DNA of 64,000 bases, taken from Akkermansiaceae bacterium. Its GTDB lineage: Bacteria; Verrucomicrobiota; Verrucomicrobiia; Verrucomicrobiales; Akkermansiaceae. The translations under genes and the position numbers were made by a program. Below are positions 51,781-58,584 of the stretch, piece after piece (within the stretch, counting starts at the first letter, position 1; every line of letters begins with the position of its first letter). Where the stretch lies: NCBI GenBank assembly GCA_015061985.1, contig SUVN01000007.1, positions 1 to 64,000 of the forward strand, read 5' to 3'. The notes beneath the pieces are model-generated. The model searched no databases and was not told where the DNA came from. It saw nothing but the letters and a program-made list of their open reading frames with translations.

Positions 51781-52290
51781 TTAACCATCAGATAACTGCT
51801 TTTGCCTATCACAAAGAAAAAAACGAACCATCAGGAAATTGGTCGGAACAACGATAAAATACACAGGGATGGGCAACAAAGTTTCAGGTTTCCCGACAAA
51901 AGGAAAATAAACAATCAACGCCGGACAGGCAGCCTGTACCATCCACGCCAGCCATGCCCCTGCACCCGCCACACGGAACAGGTTAAGTAATGCCACATGC
52001 AGGCCGGCATTAACAGCATGACTGAACGCAAAACCAACACCTTTCGCAACACTACCGGATGTCTTGAAAGTCCACCGCAAAGATACAAAATAGTTGGCAA
52101 TGAAACTTATGGCATACCCAAGCGTGTATGTACAAGAAAGAGCAAACGGCCGAGAGCCATCCACCCCCAACAACGCGTTCAATCCCCAATACGCCATCAG
52201 GTGGAGTAATGTTGCCCCAACTCCGACGACAAAAAAGCGGCAAAACTCCCCGGTTATGCCTTGTCCGGCACTTGTGCGCAATACCGACAT
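51781..52290 (-). CDS. GtrA-like membrane protein
   Basis: 169 residues with four membrane helices. FCRFFVVGVGATLLHLMAYWGL is the classic N-terminal GtrA segment, then LGYAISFIANYFVSLRWTFKTSG, HAVNAGLHVALLNLFRV and YFIVVPTNFLMVRFFL. GtrA proteins are thought to flip lipid-linked sugars, often alongside glycosyltransferases. Here the neighbour is a gene of unknown function whose stop overlaps this start (TAATG). Confidence 0.82.
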   Translation of the reverse strand: MSVLRTSAGQGITGEFCRFFVVGVGATLLHLMAYWGLNALLGVDGSRPFALSCTYTLGYAISFIANYFVSLRWTFKTSGSVAKGVGFAFSHAVNAGLHVALLNLFRVAGAGAWLAWMVQAACPALIVYFPFVGKPETLLPIPVYFIVVPTNFLMVRFFLCDRQKQLSDG

Positions 52291-53087
52291 TACAGCAGTT
52301 CCGGCAGGAAGTAAAACTTCAGCAGCTCTATCTGGTCCTCACGGGTCAACAGGTAGCCGTCCTTGGGGTCGAGCCACTGGAAGGAATGTATGGACTTGCG
52401 GCAGGAGCCGATGGGGTCATCGGGAGAGGGTGCGGGCAGCTTGTCCAGAAGCTGGGGGGCGAAAAGCTCCACCAGTTCCATGGTGGTCAGCTCCGGCATG
52501 GCAGGGATGATAGAGGGAATACCCAGCGGGATGCAGCGCTCCACATCGCCCATAATACGCTGGGGAAGGTAGAGCTGGTGGCGCTCCAGAGGAGCAAAGG
52601 GCAGCTTGCCTTTCTTCACCGTATCGGGATAGAGCAGCGTGTGCAGCAGCGGATTAAACTCCGGGCGCGGGTTGGCAATCTCCGTCAGGTGCACATTGAG
52701 CACACGGCCGAACTGGCGGTTGACCGCCTGATACATGTTGATGCGGTTCTGCACATAGGGGTCATCGCTGCTCTGGATGGCGGGGGTATTCTCATCCGCA
52801 TCATGGGGAAGCATATCGGCCGTGGTCACGAAAACGGTCAGCTCCGGCTTGATATCGCTGAGGTGGTTAATGAGGTAGTTGGTGGCCTTTGTATCAGCCT
52901 CCACATCCTGCCGCACAGCAACGGGGCCGTTGGCCACGGCATTATCCAGATACACCATCATGCGAAAGCTCTTACCGAATGACAGGCGGAAGTTCTCCTT
53001 GTCAATCAGGTAATCGAAATAGCGATGCTTGGTCCAGTACTTGCCGAAGATGGTGCTTGCACCGAAGAATGCCGTATCGTGACTCAT
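52290..53087 (-). CDS. Hypothetical protein with degenerate SDR/epimerase-like features
   Basis: 265 residues from ATG at 53085-53087 (MSHDTAFFGASTIFGKYW); upstream codons are Cys/Arg-rich and implausible. The order FFGASTIFGKYW ... FRMMVYLDNAVANG ... ELTVFVTTADMLP ... DPYVQNRINMYQAVNRQFGRVLNVHLTEIAN follows the strand-helix spacing of extended SDR enzymes. However, the GxxGxxG loop is incomplete and the YxxxK catalytic motif appears as YVQNR, so activity is doubtful. The C-terminal half is unrecognised. Translationally coupled to the GtrA gene. Confidence 0.55.
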   Translation of the reverse strand: MSHDTAFFGASTIFGKYWTKHRYFDYLIDKENFRLSFGKSFRMMVYLDNAVANGPVAVRQDVEADTKATNYLINHLSDIKPELTVFVTTADMLPHDADENTPAIQSSDDPYVQNRINMYQAVNRQFGRVLNVHLTEIANPRPEFNPLLHTLLYPDTVKKGKLPFAPLERHQLYLPQRIMGDVERCIPLGIPSIIPAMPELTTMELVELFAPQLLDKLPAPSPDDPIGSCRKSIHSFQWLDPKDGYLLTREDQIELLKFYFLPELL

Positions 53088-53158
53088 GATGCCCGGCATT
53101 CTACCCGATTTTTCAGCACATTGCAAGAAGGAAGCAGGCCAACGCCTCCCAAAAAAGC

Positions 53159-53224
53159 AAAAAGGCATCCCGCAGGATGCCTCCGAAATAAAACCCGGAG
53201 CGGAAAGCCCCGGGGTTTATTTCA
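53159..53224. terminator. Terminator pair before the small basic protein stop
   Basis: AGGCATCC-CGCA-GGATGCCT (53163-53182), followed on the minus strand by TTTTTGCTTTTTT, and an adjacent larger imperfect hairpin GAAATAAA-ACCC ... GGGGTTTATTTC. They lie after the minus-strand gene 53228-53410. Confidence 0.7.
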
Positions 53225-53227
53225 AAA

Positions 53228-53410
53228 TCAGGCCTCAGCTTCAGCAGCCTTCTTCTTGGCAGGAGCCTTCTTGGCGGGCTCTTCCTTCACTACCTTCTTG
53301 GCAAGCTGAACGGGAGCCGTATTCTTGCTGTTCTTGAGGATTTCCTTCTGGCGCTTGATGTAAGCGGTACGACGGCGACGCTTGGTCTCCTTACGATGCT
53401 GTTGACCCAT
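53228..53410 (-). CDS. Small, strongly basic protein
   Basis: 60 residues from ATG at 53408-53410 (MGQQHRKETKRRRRTAYIKR). The first half is packed with Arg/Lys and the tail is Lys/Ala/Glu (KEEPAKKAPAKKKAAEAEA), recalling histone H1-like or ribosome-associated small proteins. No motif of known families is decisive. Possibly a nucleoid or ribosome-associated protein of Verrucomicrobia. It is divergently placed from the panE-like gene. Confidence 0.65.
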   Translation of the reverse strand: MGQQHRKETKRRRRTAYIKRQKEILKNSKNTAPVQLAKKVVKEEPAKKAPAKKKAAEAEA

Positions 53411-53532
53411 GGTTGGTTCTTGTGTTTGTAGGGCAGGCAACGAACCCGCCCGGATGTTAATAAGATGTGCGTATGTTAATAGCCTTTTCATCACGACTTG
53501 GCAAGGCTAAAATGCGTATACCCCCTTTTTTA

Positions 53533-53561
53533 TTGCTATTTTATGCCACTCATGGTATAAA
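53533..53561 (+). promoter_or_regulatory. Promoter of the panE-like gene
   Basis: TTGCTA (53533-53538), 17-bp spacer, TATAAA (53556-53561), ending 7 nt before the ATG at 53569, so the transcript should begin at or next to the start codon. Confidence 0.7.
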
Positions 53562-53568
53562 AAGGCGC

Positions 53569-54486
53569 ATGAAGATTGCCATTTTAGGAGCCGGAGCGCT
53601 GGGCTGTTACTACGGAGCCAGGCTGGCGGAAAGCGGGCAGGATGTAACGTTCATCGTCCGCTCTGCCTACGAACCCATACGGGAAAAAGGCCTGCGTGTA
53701 GAGAGCGTCCATGGCAACATCCACCTGCCGTCTCCCCGTGTGTGCCGCACGCCGGAGGAATGCGGCCCGGTGGATTTGGTTATCGTCTGCTGGAAGTCCA
53801 CCAGCAATGCCGGACTGGATACCGCCCTGCCTCCGCTGCTCAAGGAGGGGACAGAGGTCATCACCTTCCAAAACGGCATGGGCAATGCAGAGGCCATCTC
53901 CCGGCAGGTGGCAGCGGAGCGCATCTACATCGGGCTCTGCTTTGTCTGCTGCATGATGGACACCCCGGGAGAAATCCGGCATCTGGAGGGCGGCGACATC
54001 CAATTTGCTCCCTTTATCAGCAGCGATAGCGGAATGGCACGTGCGCAGGAGTTTGCGGATATGTTCGCCACTGCGGGTATCCGCACCATGGCTTTCCGCG
54101 ATGCCGAGCGCATCCAGTGGTGCAAGCTGACCTGGAACATCCCCTTCAACGGGTTGTGCCTGGCGCTGGGCGGCATCAGCGTGCGGGAGCTCTTCACCAT
54201 GCCGGAGCAGGTGCAGCGCGCCCGCGACATCATGGAGGAGGTGTGCCGCACGGCAGAGAATCGCGGATTCCCCCTGCCGCTGGACATCGTTCGCGATCAG
54301 ATGGAGCGCACCGCCATCATGGGAGACTTCATCCCCAGCAGCGCGGTGGATTATATACGCCGCCGCCCCGTGGAATACGATGCTATCTGGGGCACCACCC
54401 TGCAACGGGCGCTGAACAGCGGTACCCCCGTGCCGCACTGGCAGCAGCTGGCAGAAGACATCCGCAAGCGACTTTCGGAATCATGA
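53569..54486 (+). CDS. 2-dehydropantoate 2-reductase-like protein
   Basis: 305 residues from ATG at 53569 (MKIAILGAGALGCYYGARLAESG), with a textbook Rossmann loop. KSTSNAGLDTALPPLL, VITFQNGMGNAEAI and KLTWNIPFNGL (catalytic Lys and Asn) fit ketopantoate reductase (PanE/ApbA C-terminal domain), which makes pantoate for CoA. Some family members act on other 2-keto acids, so the exact substrate is unproven. The ATGA overlap with the next gene indicates coupling. Confidence 0.85.
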   Translation: MKIAILGAGALGCYYGARLAESGQDVTFIVRSAYEPIREKGLRVESVHGNIHLPSPRVCRTPEECGPVDLVIVCWKSTSNAGLDTALPPLLKEGTEVITFQNGMGNAEAISRQVAAERIYIGLCFVCCMMDTPGEIRHLEGGDIQFAPFISSDSGMARAQEFADMFATAGIRTMAFRDAERIQWCKLTWNIPFNGLCLALGGISVRELFTMPEQVQRARDIMEEVCRTAENRGFPLPLDIVRDQMERTAIMGDFIPSSAVDYIRRRPVEYDAIWGTTLQRALNSGTPVPHWQQLAEDIRKRLSES

Positions 54487-55391
54487 TTCCCGCCTCATCC
54501 AGACGGTCTCTGCGTTCCTGCACCATATGGGGCGGAGCTCTGTGCGCGCTCGCTCTGGGGGGACTCCTCCTCCAACCGCTTGAACAGCAAGCCCGCCGCC
54601 ACGAGCTGAAAGTCGGACTGCAGCTGCCCCCTGCCCCGGCTGACAGCAAGGACGCATTGAACCGGCAGCTGAGCTTTTTCGCCATGGGCGGACTGCGCAC
54701 GCTGGCGGCAGAGATTCTGGCCATGGATGCCACCGATGCATGGCTGGTGCAGGACTGGCCCCGCGCCCGCAAGCGCTGGGAACAGATTACCACGCTCTGC
54801 CCCAACCGCCCGAGTTACTGGTCACGCGCCGCCCGGGATATGGCCAAGAATGCCGTGGCGCATGTCTATGGGATGAAAGATATCTCAGAGCACGAGCGCG
54901 CCACGCTGGTGCGGGAGTATCTGGACGCAGCGGAACAGTTCTACCTGCAAGGTCTGGCGGCGAATCCTCACAGCGTCCTGCTTCAGTTGGATTTGGCCGG
55001 CTTCTACGAAGATCTGGCTCGCCGTCCGCAGTTTGCCAAGGCGGTGGAGGCCTATCGGAAAGCGCTCACCATGGGAGCATCCGACATGTACCAACGCTGG
55101 GTATTCTACAACCTCTGCCGCATTCGCGGTCGGGAGCGTGAGGCGTGGGAAATGGGGCGGCAACTGTTCCGAAGCCCGCGCCACCATACCCCCTCGGTGC
55201 GGTGTCTGCTCTTTGCGTTGCAACACAAACTCGCCATCCCTCAGGATGAGCGCTACAGCATTGAGGAGCTCTTCCACTCCGACACCCGCGCCCGGAAGCA
55301 GCTGCGCTCCTACCTGCATAACAACCTCCGCTTCCCCATATACGGCGTGCAGGAATACTTGCAATCACCGAAAGTAGAAAACGCCCGCTAG
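54483..55391 (+). CDS. TPR-like membrane-anchored protein
   Basis: 302 residues from ATG at 54483, overlapping the panE-like stop by four bases. The long frame upstream reads back through the panE-like gene and is rejected. An N-terminal membrane anchor (WGGALCALALGGLLLQPLEQQ) is followed by helical repeats with TPR character (RARKRWEQITTLCPNRPSYW; DAAEQFYLQGLAANPHSVLLQLDLAGFYEDLARRPQFAKAVEAYRKALTMG; YNLCRIRGREREAWEMG). A scaffolding role is likely. Function unknown. Confidence 0.72.
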   Translation: MIPASSRRSLRSCTIWGGALCALALGGLLLQPLEQQARRHELKVGLQLPPAPADSKDALNRQLSFFAMGGLRTLAAEILAMDATDAWLVQDWPRARKRWEQITTLCPNRPSYWSRAARDMAKNAVAHVYGMKDISEHERATLVREYLDAAEQFYLQGLAANPHSVLLQLDLAGFYEDLARRPQFAKAVEAYRKALTMGASDMYQRWVFYNLCRIRGREREAWEMGRQLFRSPRHHTPSVRCLLFALQHKLAIPQDERYSIEELFHSDTRARKQLRSYLHNNLRFPIYGVQEYLQSPKVENAR

Positions 55392-55394
55392 TAT

Positions 55395-55432
55395 CCACAA
55401 GTTTGCAAAGGATAAATGGGGAATTGCAGGGG
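55395..55432 (-). repeat. Dispersed intergenic repeat, copy C
   Basis: On the minus strand reads CCCCTGCAATTCCCCATTTA followed by TCCTTTGCAAACTTGTGG, matching the right half of copy A (431-466) with small changes. Confidence 0.65.
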
Positions 55433-55709
55433 AAGATGTTCGCTCTGAAGAGTGAAGTGAAATTCGGCTTTCGCCGAGCGAAATTGGCTCTGGCGAGCCA
55501 GCGAAATTGCTGCCTTCGGCAGCAGTGATAGAGTTCCGCAGCCCTGCGGGCTGCCATTCTTTTTCACTACCGCCGGGACGGCGGTAATTTCGCTATCCTC
55601 GCAGAGTATCATTTCGCTCATGGCTCCAGCCTTGAATTTCGCTGCCCGTCAGGGCAATTTCGCGTGCGGGCAATGCCCAGCTCATCGACTTTCACCATAA
55701 AGTCGCGCT
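55433..55709. repeat. Mosaic array of small hairpins joined by GAAATT/AATTTCGC
   Basis: This gene-free stretch is a chain of short palindromes: GGCTTTCGCCGAGC-like, GGCTCTGGCGAGCC, CTGCCTTCGGCAG, GCAGCCCTGCGGGCTGC, CCGCCGGGACGGCGG, GCCCGTCAGGGC. They are separated by recurring words GAAATT, AATTTCGC and ATTTCGCT in both orientations. Such arrays look like accreted REP-type sequences. It lies between convergent genes and could also act in transcription termination. Confidence 0.7.
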
Positions 55710-56711
55710 TCACTTTTTCTCCGGCTTGAGAGGGACAGCGTGGAAAGGCTGCGGAGCCGTGCCGGTGAACTTCGGATTCATTGAGGCAATCATCTCATTG
55801 CTCACGGTGAAAGAGAACGTGCCCCCATTTGCCGAATCGCCGGGGTCGATGATGTGGTCAAACACGCACACCGGCTTGTTGCCCGGCGTTTCCGGCATCA
55901 CAAAAAGGCCAATGGCCATGGCAGCCTTTGCCCCGGAATCGGACGTACGGATGGTATAGGAAATCGTATTGAGCCCCCGCTTCAAGCCGCCGGAAATCAC
56001 ATCGGCGCGGCGCTCATCGGCAAAATCATGCAGAGAAATGCCGTTGATACGCATCTCAATCTCACGCCCTTGAGCATCAACAAACACCTTACCAATCAAC
56101 TGAGGGTATGGGCAAGTGGGGGGCACAGCCGGTGCCGTCGTGTAGGGGTGAAAACCGTCCTGTTCCTGCAGCACCGTCACATCCCCGGCGCGGAGGCGTT
56201 TCTCTACCTGCGGCAGACGGGACAGATTGAAGAATCGGCTCTGGTCATAGCGCCACTTGCCCTCTTCATGCACAAACTCCAGCACATAGGCATTCATGGC
56301 GGGCTTACCCTTCTCACCCAGTTGCAGAGAGCCGATGTAGGTGGCTGCCAGCGTACGGTTCGAGGGACCGGCCAAAGCCCCGACATATGCAAAGTTCTCC
56401 AGAGCAGGCGGTGCGGGCTGGTCGCGGAAGATATCCTGCGGGAATTTTCCTTTCTGGGAGACGATGAGGTTGCGGACCTTCACCTGTCGCGAGCGGGTAG
56501 TGGCATTGCGCCAGGAGGCTTCATTCCCGCGCATCATCGCCACTCGCCAGGTGTTATAGATGGTATCGGCAATGGTGCGAGCCTGTTTCTGATCCGGCAC
56601 ATTGAATCGAGTAGCAGGCTGAGCAGACGCAGGTACAGTCTGTTGTGCCTGTGCAGCATTTCCCATCAGGGCAACAGCCGCCAGCACCGGCAAAAAAATC
56701 GTTTTCTTCAT
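55710..56711 (-). CDS. Secreted protein of unknown function
   Basis: 333 residues with a signal peptide (MKKTIFLPVLAAVALMGNAAQAQ). The mature part has a helical section (QARTIADTIYNTWRVAMMRGNEASWRNATTRSRQ), then a beta-rich portion (RTLAATYIGSLQLGEKG; YVLEFVHEEGKWRYDQSRFFNLS) and a C-terminal domain (LIGKVFVDAQGREIEMRINGISLHDFADE...RRADVISGGLKRGLNTISYTI) that looks like a small beta-sandwich. No family recognised. Confidence 0.75.
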   Translation of the reverse strand: MKKTIFLPVLAAVALMGNAAQAQQTVPASAQPATRFNVPDQKQARTIADTIYNTWRVAMMRGNEASWRNATTRSRQVKVRNLIVSQKGKFPQDIFRDQPAPPALENFAYVGALAGPSNRTLAATYIGSLQLGEKGKPAMNAYVLEFVHEEGKWRYDQSRFFNLSRLPQVEKRLRAGDVTVLQEQDGFHPYTTAPAVPPTCPYPQLIGKVFVDAQGREIEMRINGISLHDFADERRADVISGGLKRGLNTISYTIRTSDSGAKAAMAIGLFVMPETPGNKPVCVFDHIIDPGDSANGGTFSFTVSNEMIASMNPKFTGTAPQPFHAVPLKPEKK

Positions 56712-56772
56712 AGTTAGAACCTACATCAGACTTGCCATTCTGGCAAGAAAATTGCATACTAGGGGCGGATTT

Positions 56773-57660
56773 ATGACGGCTTTTTCACGCAGGCACCGCA
56801 ACGCCGAGGAGGCACACTATCGGCGATTACTGGACAAGGCTCCGGCCATCGTCTGGAAAAACTTTGCGGACGGTGTCTCGCTGCGGGTTCGCATGTTTGC
56901 CCCGCCGGAGCACAGCGCGGCGGAAGCCGCCCCCGCCGTCATGTTCTTCTTCGGCGGCATGTGGGCGCTGGAAAGCAGCGCAGAGTTTGTGGCCTGGGCC
57001 ATCCATCTCACCCGCCGGGGCATAGTCTGTTTCATTCCGGAGTATCGCACCAACGCGCGCTTCGATGTCTCGCCGGAAGACATCGTGCAAGACGGGCTGG
57101 ATGCCTGGAAATGGCTGCACCACAATGCCCGCAACCTCGGGCTGGATGCGGAGCGCATCACACTGGCCGGAACGGATGCCGGCGGGCTCATGGCGCTTAA
57201 CTGCGGCATGCAGCCGCTGGTCTTTGAAAAGCGCTGGTGGCAGTTCAAGCGCGAGGATGAGCTGCCGGTGCAGCCGGCCTGCATCGCTATCCTTCGCGGA
57301 GTCATTGACCCGGAAGCCCCGGAATCCCGCGCCCTGCAAATCAGCCGGAAGAACAACGTAAACGTGGATGCCATCAATCCCTGCGCCCTGCTTCGTCGCA
57401 AACTGCCCCTGCTCTTCTGTGCCCACGGCATGCAGGATCCCCTGCTGGATTACGAGATGCGACAGTGGTTCTGTGATGAGTGGGAACGCTTCGGCAACAC
57501 TGCAGAGCTGGTTCTCTGCCCGTTCGGCGACCATACCCTGCCCCAGTTCTCCGTCAACCCCGCCGTCTTTGAGCAGGTTCTCCTCTCCTGGGATGCCTTC
57601 ATGGTGGAACAGGGACTCTGGCCCGAATCAGACCATACCCAGGATGCCATGATGGTCTGA
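56773..57660 (+). CDS. Alpha/beta hydrolase with Asp at the nucleophile elbow
   Basis: 295 residues from ATG at 56773, preceded by AGGGGCGGA as a ribosome site (a longer frame starts at 56752). Fold markers: VMFFFGGMWAL (oxyanion strand), IVCFIPEYRTN, DAWKWLHHNARNLGLDAERITLAGTDAGGLMAL, then FCAHGMQDPLLDY and LCPFGDHTLPQF. In the esterase pattern GDSAGG the nucleophile would be Ser; here the peptide is G133-T-D135-A-G-G, so Asp135 occupies that place. Asp222 and His254 complete a triad. Asp nucleophiles occur in haloalkane dehalogenases and epoxide hydrolases, so the reaction may not be ester hydrolysis (inference). Confidence 0.78.
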   Translation: MTAFSRRHRNAEEAHYRRLLDKAPAIVWKNFADGVSLRVRMFAPPEHSAAEAAPAVMFFFGGMWALESSAEFVAWAIHLTRRGIVCFIPEYRTNARFDVSPEDIVQDGLDAWKWLHHNARNLGLDAERITLAGTDAGGLMALNCGMQPLVFEKRWWQFKREDELPVQPACIAILRGVIDPEAPESRALQISRKNNVNVDAINPCALLRRKLPLLFCAHGMQDPLLDYEMRQWFCDEWERFGNTAELVLCPFGDHTLPQFSVNPAVFEQVLLSWDAFMVEQGLWPESDHTQDAMMV

Positions 57661-57989
57661 TACCCCGGATGTGTCCCAACAGTTGAGTATTGTGCGCGGT
57701 AAATGGGAAGTTAACGAGAAGTACAAAGTCAAATGGACGATGGACAAGGTGGAAAATTCCGCTCGCTCTGCTCGCATGCAAAAGCTTTGCAACTAAATCA
57801 TTGACTACTGCGAGCCAGCGGCTCGCCTGACTTTTCCTTCGTCCATTGTTCTTTGTCCATTGTCCTTCAAATTCCCATTTAGCAGCATAAAGGGAACTTA
57901 TTCTAAAATCGTGTTGATATTTCCGGGCTCTGCGTGTGTTGAGGTGAATTGCAAGTTCAAATGCAACACTTTTTGAAAAAAATGCGCTC
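57661..57989. other. Geneless stretch with an inverted-repeat-bounded segment
   Basis: No gene. AAATGGGAA at about 57701-57709 and TTCCCATTT at about 57872-57880 bound a segment of about 180 bases. Inside are CAAATGGACGATGGACAAGG versus GTCCATTGTTCTTTGTCCATTG words and a GCGAGCC-AGC-GGCTCGC hairpin. The bounding word also occurs in the dispersed repeat copies A-C. The rest shows nothing recognisable. Confidence 0.5.
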
Positions 57990-58534
57990 TTAGTGCTTTG
58001 CATCCCCAAAATTCAGCCCGAGAGCTTTCACCATCTCATTTGCGGACTTACCATCGAAGAGCTTTCGCGGGATTTTATTCATCCCACGCGCCAGCCGCTG
58101 AACAACTCTCTGACTTAACTCATCAAAGGTAGTTCCTTTAGGTAGGAATCGTCGAATGAGCCTGTTTGCGTTCTCATTACTGCCGCGTTCAAACGAGGAA
58201 TAAGGATGTACAAAATACACCTTTGTTCGTTTCTTCTTCTTGCTGTAAACGGATTGCTCTATCCCCTTAAAATCCTGAAATTCTACCCCATTATCACATG
58301 TTATGCTTTAAAAATGCTTGAGCAGGTGTCTTTACCCAGTTTTCTTTCCAGGCGATTGATCGCTCTGATAACGCTTCGCTGAGTCTTGTCTTTGATGAGT
58401 ACGATATGCTGATAGGGCAGTTTGGGCACCTTCGGAGACTTTTTTGGGGGCTCTTTGGTGTTGCTTTTGTTTTTACACTTTTCATATGGCGAAAGAATCC
58501 CGTTCAAAAACATTTTCGGGCTTGATTTATGCAT
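57990..58534 (-). pseudogene. Broken IS30-family transposase
   Basis: On the minus strand, the 3' half reads TCDNGVEFQDFKGIE (frame entering at about 58301), then RTKVYFVHPYSSFERGSNENANRLIRRFLPKGT and LARGMNKIPRKLFDGKSANEMV, the C-terminal DDE domain of IS30 transposases. Upstream, in other frames, IVLIKDKTQRSVIRAINRLERKLGK and TPAQAFLKH correspond to the preceding region. At least two frameshifts or stops separate the parts, and the helix-turn-helix N-terminus is missing, so it is not functional. Insertion ends were not found. Confidence 0.82.
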
Positions 58535-58584
58535 CTAATTTGGATAGGATGCCAAAAGTTAATCGTCAACGCATCCGGCACACC

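Noticed and set aside
53467..53568. Upstream start of the panE-like gene
   Set aside because: The promoter lies in this stretch, and the Rossmann strand begins at MKIAILGAG.
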